NCBI GenBank assembly: GCA_018823745.1
Contig: JAHJHR010000002.1
Span: 124,001-188,000 of the forward strand
Reading direction: 5' to 3'
From: Alphaproteobacteria bacterium
Lineage (GTDB): Bacteria > Pseudomonadota > Alphaproteobacteria > Oceanibaculales > Oceanibaculaceae
Length of the DNA: 64,000 nucleotides
The translations under genes were made by a program, and so were the position numbers. Positions 25,127 to 32,786 of this stretch are shown one piece after another (position 1 is the stretch's first letter; every line of letters begins with the position of its first letter). The notes beneath the pieces were generated by a model. It made no database searches and was not told the origin of the DNA. It saw only the letters and a list, made by a program, of their open reading frames with translations.

Positions 25127-26011
25127 CTACCGCGCCAGAACCCGGCCCGCAACGGCGTCCAGCCTGGCCACCAGCGCCGGATCGCGTTTCTCTGGTGCGG
25201 TGATCAGCGCATGGTCGAGGGCGGTGTGGCAGCCTTTGGCGCATAGCCCGTCGCGGCCCTGCAGCAGCGGCACGGCAGCCCGCACCAGGCTGCGGGCGCG
25301 GTCGGCATTGGCGAAGAGCACCTTCACCACCTGCTCGACCGTCACATGGTCATGGTCCGGGTGCCAGCAGTCGAAATCCGTGACCATGGCGATGCTAGCG
25401 TAGCAAAGCTCGGCCTCGCGGGCCAGCTTCGCCTCGGGCATGTTGGTCATGCCGATCACGTCGCAGCCCCAGCCGCGATACAGCCGGCTTTCCGCCAGAG
25501 TAGAGAATTGCGGCCCCTCCATCGCCAGATAGGTGCCGCCCTCCACCATATCCACGCCGGCCGCCTGTGCTGCCTGCAGCAGATGCCCGCCGAGCCGCCC
25601 GCAGGTCGGATGGGCGACCGATACATGGGCGACGCAGCCCTCGCCGAAGAAGCTTTTCTCCCGTGCGAAGGTGCGGTCGATATACTGGTCCACCAGCACG
25701 AAACGCCCCGGCGGCAGATCCTCGCGCAGGCTGCCCACGGCGGAGAGCGAGATGATCTCGGTCACGCCGGACCGCTTCAGCGCATCGATATTGGCGCGGT
25801 AATTGATGGTCGTCGGGCTGTGCGGATGACCGCGCCCATGGCGCGGCAGGAAGACCACCGGCGCGCCATCCAGCCGGGCGAACAGCAGATCGTCGGAGGG
25901 CGGGCCCCAGGGTGTATCGACCCGGCGCCATTCCTTGTCGGTCAGCCCCTCCAGATCATAGACCCCGCTGCCGCCGATAATGCCGATGACCGGCTGATGT
26001 CCCTGAATCAT
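25127..26011 (-). CDS. mtnP: S-methyl-5'-thioadenosine phosphorylase
   Basis: 294-residue purine phosphorylase of the MTAP branch, splitting methylthioadenosine (by-product of polyamine and homoserine-lactone synthesis) into adenine and methylthioribose-1-phosphate. Seen: IGIIGGSGVYDLEGL about 8-22 (phosphate loop), FLPRHGRGHPHSPTTINYRANIDALK about 54-79, EGGTYLAMEGPQFSTLAESRLYR about 157-179, GMTNMPEAKLAREAELCYA and TDFDCWH with the base-binding Asp. It stands alone; the 194-base gap to the divergent E1-like gene probably holds both promoters. Confidence 0.93.
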   Translation of the reverse strand: MIQGHQPVIGIIGGSGVYDLEGLTDKEWRRVDTPWGPPSDDLLFARLDGAPVVFLPRHGRGHPHSPTTINYRANIDALKRSGVTEIISLSAVGSLREDLPPGRFVLVDQYIDRTFAREKSFFGEGCVAHVSVAHPTCGRLGGHLLQAAQAAGVDMVEGGTYLAMEGPQFSTLAESRLYRGWGCDVIGMTNMPEAKLAREAELCYASIAMVTDFDCWHPDHDHVTVEQVVKVLFANADRARSLVRAAVPLLQGRDGLCAKGCHTALDHALITAPEKRDPALVARLDAVAGRVLAR

Positions 26012-26205
26012 TGCCCTGCCCTGCTGGTTACGTCCGTCTTTCTTCCTTCATAATCGCACACTCCCTGCCGCGACACCCTAAAGGGCGCGCGAAATGGCGC
26101 CGGCGTAACAATATTGCGCAACCCCCTCCTGCTCGCGTCATGTCTGGCAATATCCGGATGGCTTCGCCATATTCTTCTGATTGATTTCTAGCAGGAGAGA
26201 CACCC
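26012..26205. other. Divergent promoter region mtnP / E1-like gene
   Basis: No gene is seen here. It contains a small ATGGC-TTC-GCCAT hairpin (26158-26170), and AGGAGA before ATG 26206. No promoter boxes stand out. Confidence 0.4.
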
Positions 26206-28599
26206 ATGGCCAGCAAGGCGGAGCTGACGCTGATCTCGACCGGAGCCCAGGATGCCCCGGCCGACAGGCTGGCCTATCTGAAGGCGCTGGAGCGCCGCGT
26301 GCTGTGGCTGTCGCATTGGCTGATCCATAACGCCAACCACATCCGCCCGTCCCGCGACGGGCTGAAGGTCGGCGGCCATCAGGCCTCCTCGGCCTCTGTG
26401 GCGACACTGATGACCGCGCTGTATTTCGACATTCTGCGCCCCGAGGACCGGGTGGCGGTAAAGCCGCATGCCAGCCCGATCTTCCATGCCATCCAGTATC
26501 TGATGAGCCGGCAGGATCGCGACGCGCTGGAGAATTTCCGCGCACTCGGCGGCGCGCAATCCTACCCGTCGCGCACCAAGGACAAGGACGAGGTGGATTT
26601 CTCCACCGGCTCCGTCGGCCTCGGCGTGGCGATGACGCTGTTCGGCTCGATCACCCAGGATTATGTGCGCCAGCATTTCCCGGAAAAGGAAAAGGCTGCC
26701 AAGCCGGGCCGGATGATCGCCGTGATGGGCGATGCCGAGCTGGATGAGGGCAATATCTACGAGGCCCTGCTGGAAGGCTGGAAATACGACATCCGCAATA
26801 CCTGGTGGGTGATCGACTATAACCGCCAGAGCCTGGACGGCGTGGTGAACGACCAGCTGTTCCAGAAGATCAAGGGCTTCTTCGCCGCCGTCGGCTGGAA
26901 GGTCGTGGTCATCAAATACGGCATGCTGCTGGAAGAAGCCTTCAAGAAGCCGGGCGGCGACGCGCTGCGCGGCTGGATCGATGATTGCCCGAATGATCTC
27001 TATTCCGCGCTGGTCTACAAGGGCCAGAACGGCGATCCCAGCGGCTGGCGCAAGCATGTGCTGGCCGATCTGGCCGGGCATAACGGCATTCCGCAGCTTC
27101 TCGCCGAGTATGATGATGACGGGTTGCACAAGCTGATGACCAATCTGGGCGGCAATGACATGGCCGCCGTGCTGGAAGGCTTTGCCCAGGCCGAGGACGA
27201 TCTGCCGCATTGCTTCATCGCCTATACCATCAAGGGCGCGCAGACACCGCAGGCCGGCCATAAGGACAATCATGCCGGGCTGATGAGCGTGGAGCAGATG
27301 GACAGCTTCAAAAGCCAGATGGGCATCGCCGATGGCGCGGAATGGGAACCGCTGGACGACCGCGATCTGCCGATCGCCAAGCTGCAGGATTTCATCGCCA
27401 AAGCCCCCTTCAACCAGCCGGGCAGCCGTATCAAGGAAAGCGCCCCGGTCGCCATGCCGGATGATTTTCCGACCGTGAAGGCCGACCGAATTTCGACCCA
27501 GGCGGCCTTCGGCCATATCCTGAACGCCCTCGGCAAGGGCCAGAGCGATCTGGGCGGGCGCATCGTCTCGACCTCGCCTGACGTCACCGTCTCGACCAAT
27601 CTGGGCGCCTGGGTGAACCAGCGCGGCATCTTCAGCCGCCGGGCGCGCGACGATATCTTCCGCACGGAAAAGGTGGTCTCGGCGCAGAAATGGGCGCGCT
27701 CCCTGACCGGCCAGCATATCGAGCTGGGCATCGCCGAGAATAATCTGTTCATCATGCTGGCGGCCCTCGGCCTTGCCGGGCCGCTGTTCGGCGAGAAGCT
27801 GCTGCCGGTCGGCACGCTGTACGACCCCTTCATCGCGCGCGGCCTCGATGCGCTGAACTATGCCTGCTACCAGGATGCCCGCTTCATGCTGGTTTCCACC
27901 CCGTCGGGCATTACTCTGGCGCCGGAGGGCGGGGCGCATCAGTCGATTTCCACCCCGCTGATCGGCATGGGCCAGCCCGGCCTGACCTATTTCGAACCGG
28001 CCTATGCCGACGAGCTGGCGGCGATCATGCGCTGGGGCTTCGGCCATATGCAGGCGGCCGATGGCGGCTCGCTCTATCTGCGGCTCTCGACGCGCGGGCT
28101 GGACCAGCCGCAACGCCCGCTTGCCGGTGATTTCGCCGATCAAGTCGTGGCCGGTGCCTATTGGCTGGTCGAACCCTCGGCCGACTCCGAAGCGGCACTG
28201 GTCTATTGCGGTGCCGTGGCCCCGGAAGTGATGGAGGCGCATGCCGCGCTGGCCGAGGATATGCCCGGCCTGGGCGTGCTGGCCGTCACCTCGCCGGACC
28301 GGCTCTATACCGACTGGCACAGGCAGACTGAGGCGCGGCGCAAGGGCCAGCCGGTGCAGCCGACCCATCTCGACCGGCTACTGGCACAGGCACCGGCTGC
28401 TTCGCTGGTGACAGCGCATGACAGCCACCCCGCCGCCCTGTCCTGGATCGGTTCTGCGTCCAACCGGCCGGTGCAGTCGCTCGGCGTCACCAAATTCGGC
28501 CAGTCTGCCGACCTGCCCGACCTCTACCGCGTCCACGGGCTGGATGCCGACGCCATCATCGACGCGGTGGCAACCGCGTGTCTGGGGCGTCTGAACTGA
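26206..28599 (+). CDS. Thiamine-diphosphate enzyme, homodimeric pyruvate dehydrogenase E1 (AceE)/transketolase type
   Basis: 797-residue ThDP enzyme. Seen: KVGGHQASSASVATLMTALYF near residue 55, FSTGSVGLGVAMTLFGS, and the ThDP site GDAELDEGNIYEALLEGWKYDIRNTWWVIDYNRQSLDG about 175-212. This follows the AceE-type GDGE...N pattern with Ala in place of Gly. A pyrimidine domain with HIELGIAENNLFIMLAALG lies about 504, and a C-terminal domain with DRLYTDW and VTAHDSHPAALSWIG. It is often labelled transketolase, but the ThDP loop and WWVIDYNRQSLDG look like the 2-oxoacid E1 lineage. It has no lipoyl domain. Alanine dehydrogenase lies next to it, consistent with pyruvate as substrate (inference). Confidence 0.75.
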   Translation: MASKAELTLISTGAQDAPADRLAYLKALERRVLWLSHWLIHNANHIRPSRDGLKVGGHQASSASVATLMTALYFDILRPEDRVAVKPHASPIFHAIQYLMSRQDRDALENFRALGGAQSYPSRTKDKDEVDFSTGSVGLGVAMTLFGSITQDYVRQHFPEKEKAAKPGRMIAVMGDAELDEGNIYEALLEGWKYDIRNTWWVIDYNRQSLDGVVNDQLFQKIKGFFAAVGWKVVVIKYGMLLEEAFKKPGGDALRGWIDDCPNDLYSALVYKGQNGDPSGWRKHVLADLAGHNGIPQLLAEYDDDGLHKLMTNLGGNDMAAVLEGFAQAEDDLPHCFIAYTIKGAQTPQAGHKDNHAGLMSVEQMDSFKSQMGIADGAEWEPLDDRDLPIAKLQDFIAKAPFNQPGSRIKESAPVAMPDDFPTVKADRISTQAAFGHILNALGKGQSDLGGRIVSTSPDVTVSTNLGAWVNQRGIFSRRARDDIFRTEKVVSAQKWARSLTGQHIELGIAENNLFIMLAALGLAGPLFGEKLLPVGTLYDPFIARGLDALNYACYQDARFMLVSTPSGITLAPEGGAHQSISTPLIGMGQPGLTYFEPAYADELAAIMRWGFGHMQAADGGSLYLRLSTRGLDQPQRPLAGDFADQVVAGAYWLVEPSADSEAALVYCGAVAPEVMEAHAALAEDMPGLGVLAVTSPDRLYTDWHRQTEARRKGQPVQPTHLDRLLAQAPAASLVTAHDSHPAALSWIGSASNRPVQSLGVTKFGQSADLPDLYRVHGLDADAIIDAVATACLGRLN

Positions 28600-28614
28600 G
28601 CGTGCCGCCGAACC

Positions 28615-28648
28615 CTTCGAGACGCCGGCATACGCCGTCGTCTCGAAG
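28615..28648. repeat. Dispersed palindromic repeat, family B, short copy
   Basis: CTTCGAGACG and CGTCTCGAAG are perfectly complementary 10-base arms 14 bases apart. The same arms bound the longer element at 62192. This type of element is scattered through many alphaproteobacterial genomes. Confidence 0.75.
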
Positions 28649-28706
28649 CATAGGGCCGGCCACTCGAACACCGCTTCCCTTGGCTTTCGCCCGCCGAAAT
28701 GCTACG

Positions 28707-28741
28707 TCTGACCTGTAACAAGAACTTACAAATAAGTCAGA
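28707..28741 (+). promoter_or_regulatory. Nested dyad upstream of ald
   Basis: TCTGAC...GTCAGA with inner TGTAA...TTACA forms a 35-base, AT-richer dyad ending 18 bases before ATG 28760. It is a candidate operator (ald genes are often controlled by Lrp/AsnC-type regulators) or a leader hairpin. Confidence 0.45.
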
Positions 28742-28759
28742 CCAAGGGAGTTGCCTGCC

Positions 28760-29878
28760 ATGCTTGTCGGTGTGCCGAAGGAAGTAAAAATCCATGAATA
28801 CCGGGTCGGGCTGGTGCCCTCCTCGGTGCGCGAGCTGGTCGAGTATGGGCATGAGGTCGTCGTCGAGACCATGGCCGGCCACGGCATCGGCTTTGACGAT
28901 GCGGATTACATGGCCGCCGGGGCAACGATCCTCGGCAGCGCCGCTGACATCTTCGCCAAAGCCGAGATGATCGTGAAGGTGAAGGAGCCGCAACCCGCCG
29001 AGTACAAGCTGCTGCGCGAGGGCCAGCTGCTCTTCACCTATCTCCATCTCGCCCCTGACCCCGTGCAGACCAGAGGGCTGATGGAGTCGGGCTGCATTGC
29101 CATCGCCTATGAGACGGTGACCAACCAGCGCGGCGGGCTGCCGCTGCTCTCGCCGATGAGCGAGGTGGCCGGGCGCATGTCGATCCAGGTCGGCGCGCAT
29201 TGCCTGGAGAAGGAACGCGGCGGGGCCGGCATTCTGCTGGGCGGCGTGCCCGGCGTGCCGGCGGCCAAGGTGACCGTGCTGGGCGGCGGCGTCGCCGGCA
29301 CCAATGCGGCGCGCATGGCGATGGGGCTGGAGGCGCATGTCATCGTCATCGACAAGAGCCTGGACCGGCTCTACCAGCTCGACGAGCGCTTCGGCGCGGA
29401 ACTGCACACCATCTTCGCGACGCGCGACGCCATCGAGCAGCATGTGCTGTCCAGCGACCTCGTCATCGGTGCCGCCCTGGTGCCGGGTGCCGCCGCACCG
29501 AAGCTGGTGACCGCCGACATGGTGAAGCGCATGAAGCGCGGCTCTGTGCTGGTGGATATTTCCATCGACCAGGGTGGATGCTTCGAGACCTCGCGCCCTA
29601 CCACCCATGCCGATCCCACCTATGTGGTGGACGAGGTGGTGCATTACTGCGTCACCAACATGCCGGGTGCGGTCGCCCGCACCTCCACCGTGGCGCTGAA
29701 CAACGCCACTTTGCCCTTCGCCTTGGCGCTGGCCAACAAGGGCTACCGCAAGGCGCTGGCCGACGATGCGCATCTGCGCAACGGCCTGAACGTGCATACC
29801 GGCCGGGTCACCTACAAGGCCGTGGCAGACGCGCTGAAACTGCCCTATACCCCGGCCGAAGACGCGCTGGCGCTCTAG
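28760..29878 (+). CDS. ald: Alanine dehydrogenase
   Basis: 372 residues. Interconverts L-alanine and pyruvate plus ammonia with NAD. Seen: [45 protein letters not shown] with the substrate-binding Lys about 75, [10 protein letters not shown] with catalytic His about 96, the NAD loop [28 protein letters not shown] about 171-198, and [26 protein letters not shown] about 268. ATG 28760 has AAGGGAG 9 bases before it; the track's TTG adds three codons. Confidence 0.96.
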   Translation: MLVGVPKEVKIHEYRVGLVPSSVRELVEYGHEVVVETMAGHGIGFDDADYMAAGATILGSAADIFAKAEMIVKVKEPQPAEYKLLREGQLLFTYLHLAPDPVQTRGLMESGCIAIAYETVTNQRGGLPLLSPMSEVAGRMSIQVGAHCLEKERGGAGILLGGVPGVPAAKVTVLGGGVAGTNAARMAMGLEAHVIVIDKSLDRLYQLDERFGAELHTIFATRDAIEQHVLSSDLVIGAALVPGAAAPKLVTADMVKRMKRGSVLVDISIDQGGCFETSRPTTHADPTYVVDEVVHYCVTNMPGAVARTSTVALNNATLPFALALANKGYRKALADDAHLRNGLNVHTGRVTYKAVADALKLPYTPAEDALAL

Positions 29879-29894
29879 GGCGAACCTCCCTCTC

Positions 29895-29925
29895 CGTCAC
29901 CTTCGGCCTTGTTCCGGGGGTGACG
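29895..29925. repeat. Short copy of repeat family A
   Basis: CCGTCACCTTCGGCCTTGTTCCGGGGGTGACG has the outer CGTCACC/GGGTGACG arms of family A. It lies just downstream of ald and may be a degenerate end fragment. Confidence 0.55.
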
Positions 29926-29980
29926 CAGGAAAATGGACGGGTGGCAATCCCCGCCCGTCCATGGCATGAGTGCCCGCATC

Positions 29981-30949
29981 ATGACAGCCACCCCGCCGCA
30001 AGCCCCCAGGACAACACCGCAATCCGCCACAGCCCCCGTCAGTACCGCCGCCGGCATGGCGGAGGAGCGGGCGAATGCGCTGGGGGCGATCTACATGCTG
30101 GGCGCGATCCTCGCCTTTTCGGTGATGGATGCGACGATCAAATGGCTGGCCCTGACCTATCCGGTCATACATCTGGTGTTCTTCCGCAATTTCTTCGCCT
30201 TCATCCCCATCGGGCTGATGCTGGCCGCCCGCCGCGACCGCCTGGCGGCGCTGAAGACACGGAACTGGAAGGGCCATGCGCTGCGCGCCTTTCTCGGGCT
30301 CAGCGCCATGATCCTGTTTTTCTACGCCTTCGCGCTGATGCCACTGGCGGAGGTGGTGGCCATCGCCTTCTCCGCGCCGCTGTTCATCACCGCGCTGTCG
30401 GTGCCGCTACTGGGCGAGCGGGTCGGCCCCCGGCGCTGGGCCGCCGTGGTGGTCGGCTTCGTCGGCGTGCTCGTGATCCTGCGGCCGGGGACGGAGCTGT
30501 TCCAGCCGATCGCGACCCTGCCACTGCTGGCCAGCGTGTTCCTGGCACTGTCGATGATCCAGGTGCGCAAGCTGACCCGCACTGAGACCAACCTGGCACT
30601 GATGACCTATGTGACCGCGGCTGGGGTGCTGCTGACAGCCGGCTTCCTGCCCTTTGGCTGGATCTGGCCGGCAGCGATGGACTGGCCACTGATCGTCGGC
30701 ATGGGGATTGTCGGCGGCGGCGCGCAATACCTGCTGACCCAGGCCTTCCGCCATGCCCCGGCAGCGCTGATCGCGCCGCTGGAGTATTCCGGCATCATCT
30801 GGGCCGGTCTGCTGGGCTACTGGCTGTTCGGTGAATTGCCCGATGTCTGGGTCTTCATCGGCTCGGCCATCGTGATTGCCAGCGGGTTGTACATCCTGCA
30901 CCGCGAGACCCGGCTGAGCGGCTTGCGGCACAAGCCGGAACAGACGTAG
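29981..30949 (+). CDS. EamA-domain (DMT superfamily) transporter
   Basis: About 322 residues with ten hydrophobic helices in two EamA repeats: ALGAIYMLGAILAFSVMDATIKWL starts the first and TLPLLASVFLALSMIQVRKLTRTETNLALMTY the second. The family exports amino acids or metabolites; the substrate is unknown. The residues before MAEERANALGA are Pro/Thr-rich and not conserved in type. ATGs at 29966, 29981 and 30056 are all possible, none with a good ribosome site; 29981 is a compromise. It is downstream of ald but separated by about 100 bases including a repeat. Confidence 0.85.
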   Translation: MTATPPQAPRTTPQSATAPVSTAAGMAEERANALGAIYMLGAILAFSVMDATIKWLALTYPVIHLVFFRNFFAFIPIGLMLAARRDRLAALKTRNWKGHALRAFLGLSAMILFFYAFALMPLAEVVAIAFSAPLFITALSVPLLGERVGPRRWAAVVVGFVGVLVILRPGTELFQPIATLPLLASVFLALSMIQVRKLTRTETNLALMTYVTAAGVLLTAGFLPFGWIWPAAMDWPLIVGMGIVGGGAQYLLTQAFRHAPAALIAPLEYSGIIWAGLLGYWLFGELPDVWVFIGSAIVIASGLYILHRETRLSGLRHKPEQT

Positions 30950-30985
30950 ACTCCAACAGCGTTCCCTTACAGGTCAGGCCAGATC

Positions 30986-31339
30986 ATGCGTTCCCGGTTT
31001 TTCTTCCTCGCCCTCGCCGCCGGTATCGCAGCGACCGTGTTGCCCCTGAGCACTGCCGAGGCGGTCTGCGTGCGCAACCAGCTTTCCAGCCCGGTCATCG
31101 CCACGCTGGCGGGTCCCTTCGCCTGGGAAGAGACGGTGACCTCGGGTTACCAGCTCTGCACCAGCCCCACGCTTGACCAGAAGGCCTCCGCCCTCTCGCC
31201 AAAGGAACGTCTGTCGCTGAAGATCGTCACCGCAGACGCTGCCAAACGGGTGGTCTGTAACGGCAAGGTGAAGGTCGGTGGTCTGGTGATGCTCTATATG
31301 GAGCCTGACGGCAAGACGCTGCGCTGCGACGCTTACTGA
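30986..31339 (+). CDS. Small secreted protein, unknown
   Basis: 117 residues with a Sec signal peptide (MRSRFFFLALAAGIAATVLPLSTAEA, cleavage likely after AEA). The mature domain of about 90 residues has four Cys (VCVRNQ, LCTSP, VVCNGK, LRCDAY), suggesting two disulfides in the periplasm. I recognise no family. Its ending KVGGLVMLYMEPDGKTLRCDAY resembles the end of the secreted protein at 60233-60562. It follows the EamA gene by 36 bases. Confidence 0.7.
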   Translation: MRSRFFFLALAAGIAATVLPLSTAEAVCVRNQLSSPVIATLAGPFAWEETVTSGYQLCTSPTLDQKASALSPKERLSLKIVTADAAKRVVCNGKVKVGGLVMLYMEPDGKTLRCDAY

Positions 31340-31365
31340 CACAGCAAGCCGCTTCCTGGGAAAAA

Positions 31366-31415
31366 GACTATGTCGCCCCGAAGGCTGTTTCCGGGGACGG
31401 CAAAGCGGCATAGTC
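31366..31415 (+). repeat. Nested inverted repeat downstream of the secreted-protein gene
   Basis: Outer arms are GACTATG/CATAGTC and inner arms CCCCG/CGGGG. It may be the transcript end of the upstream gene, though no U-run follows. Confidence 0.4.
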
Positions 31416-31429
31416 GCCGGCGATTCGAT

Positions 31430-31442
31430 TGTCACCGTGACA
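31430..31442. promoter_or_regulatory. Perfect 13-bp palindrome upstream of the MFS gene
   Basis: TGTCAC-C-GTGACA lies 96 bases before the MFS start. It is a candidate operator; no regulator gene is adjacent. Confidence 0.35.
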
Positions 31443-31537
31443 GCTGCACGCGCAGGGCGGGCATACCCTTGCATCAGTGGCGCGTCATCGCTGCTCCGGT
31501 AATATCAACGTAATTCCAGCGGCCAGGAGTGCCCGAA

Positions 31538-32785
31538 ATGACTGACAAAACGATGGCTCCCGCCGTGGCACCTGGGGGCAGCTGGCACTTGCCGCTGGCC
31601 GTGATCATGCTTTGCGGCAGCCTGATTGTCGCCCTGTCCTTCGGCGTGCGATCCGCCTTCGGCCTGTTCATGGTGCCGATCTCCGGCGAGCTGGGCTGGG
31701 GCCGTGAAATCTTCGCTTTGTCGATTGCCCTGCAGAATCTGCTCTGGGGTCTGGGCCAGCCCTTCGCCGGCGCCCTGGCCGACCGGTTCGGCTCGATGAA
31801 GGTGCTGATCGCCGGCGGGCTGCTCTATTCGGCAGGCGTATTGCTGATGTCGGCTTCCACCACGCCGGCGCTGTTCCATCTGTCGACCGGCGTGCTGGTC
31901 GGCTTTGGCCTGTCGGGCACCGGCTTTTCCATCGTGCTGGCCGCTGTCGGCAAGGTGGTCGCGCCGGAGAAGCGCTCCTGGGCGCTGGGCATCGTCACCG
32001 CTGCCGGTTCCTTCGGGCAATTCGCCATGGTGCCGCTGGGCCAGGCCTTCCTGTCAGCCTATGGCTGGCAGACCACGGTGCTGATCCTGGGCATCTCCTC
32101 GCTGGCCATGCTGCCGCTGGCGCTGGCCTTCCGGGGTGTGGGACAGGGTGGTGCCGCCGGGCCGGTGAATACCCAGAGCCTGGGCCAGGCGCTGCGCGAG
32201 GCCAGCCGACACAAGGGCTTCCTGCTGCTGACCGCCGGCTTCTTCGTCTGCGGCTTCCATGTCGCCTTCATCGCTGCCCATTTGCCCTCCTTCGTCATCG
32301 ACCGGGGGCTGGACCCGCTGCTCGGCGCCTGGGCGCTGGGGCTGGTCGGGCTGTTCAACGTCATCGGCTCCTACACGGCCGGCGTGCTAGGCGGGAAATT
32401 CACCAAGAAATATTTGCTGAGCTATCTCTACGTCGCCCGCTCGGTCGTCATCGTGCTGTTCATCTCCTTCCCGATGACGGCGACCACGGTGCTGCTCTTC
32501 GCGGCTGCCATGGGCCTGTTGTGGCTGTCCACCGTGCCGCTGACATCGGGCATCGTGGCGCAGGTCTTCGGGCCGAAATACATGTCGATGCTGACCGGCA
32601 TTGTGTTCTTCAGCCACCAGATCGGCAGCTTCCTGGGCGTCTGGGGCGGCGGCTATCTGTATGACACCACCGGCTCCTATGACATTGTCTGGTACTGCTC
32701 CATCGCGCTCGGCATCTTCGCCGGCATCGTGCACTGGCCGATCGACGAACGCCCGGTTATCCGCCCGGTGGAAGCAAAAGCCTAA
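31538..32785 (+). CDS. Major facilitator superfamily transporter (oxalate/formate-antiporter-like)
   Basis: 415 residues, about 12 membrane helices. Seen: SFGVRSAFGLFMVPISGELGWGREIFALSIALQNLLWGL in helices 1-2 and the loop 2-3 signature GALADRFGSMKVL about 82-94. Helix 11 contains GIVFFSHQIGSFLGVWGGGYLYDTTGSYD, typical of the monocarboxylate/oxalate-formate-antiporter-like branch. Substrate is unknown. AGGAG precedes ATG 31538 by 8 bases; the track's GTG 31529 is too close to it. The stop is one base from that of the convergent fliK-like gene. Confidence 0.85.
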   Translation: MTDKTMAPAVAPGGSWHLPLAVIMLCGSLIVALSFGVRSAFGLFMVPISGELGWGREIFALSIALQNLLWGLGQPFAGALADRFGSMKVLIAGGLLYSAGVLLMSASTTPALFHLSTGVLVGFGLSGTGFSIVLAAVGKVVAPEKRSWALGIVTAAGSFGQFAMVPLGQAFLSAYGWQTTVLILGISSLAMLPLALAFRGVGQGGAAGPVNTQSLGQALREASRHKGFLLLTAGFFVCGFHVAFIAAHLPSFVIDRGLDPLLGAWALGLVGLFNVIGSYTAGVLGGKFTKKYLLSYLYVARSVVIVLFISFPMTATTVLLFAAAMGLLWLSTVPLTSGIVAQVFGPKYMSMLTGIVFFSHQIGSFLGVWGGGYLYDTTGSYDIVWYCSIALGIFAGIVHWPIDERPVIRPVEAKA

Positions 32786-32786
32786 G

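Noticed and set aside
26140-26184. 14-codon upstream ORF before the AceE-like gene
   Set aside because: No ribosome site, no regulatory codon run, and no overlap with the gene start.
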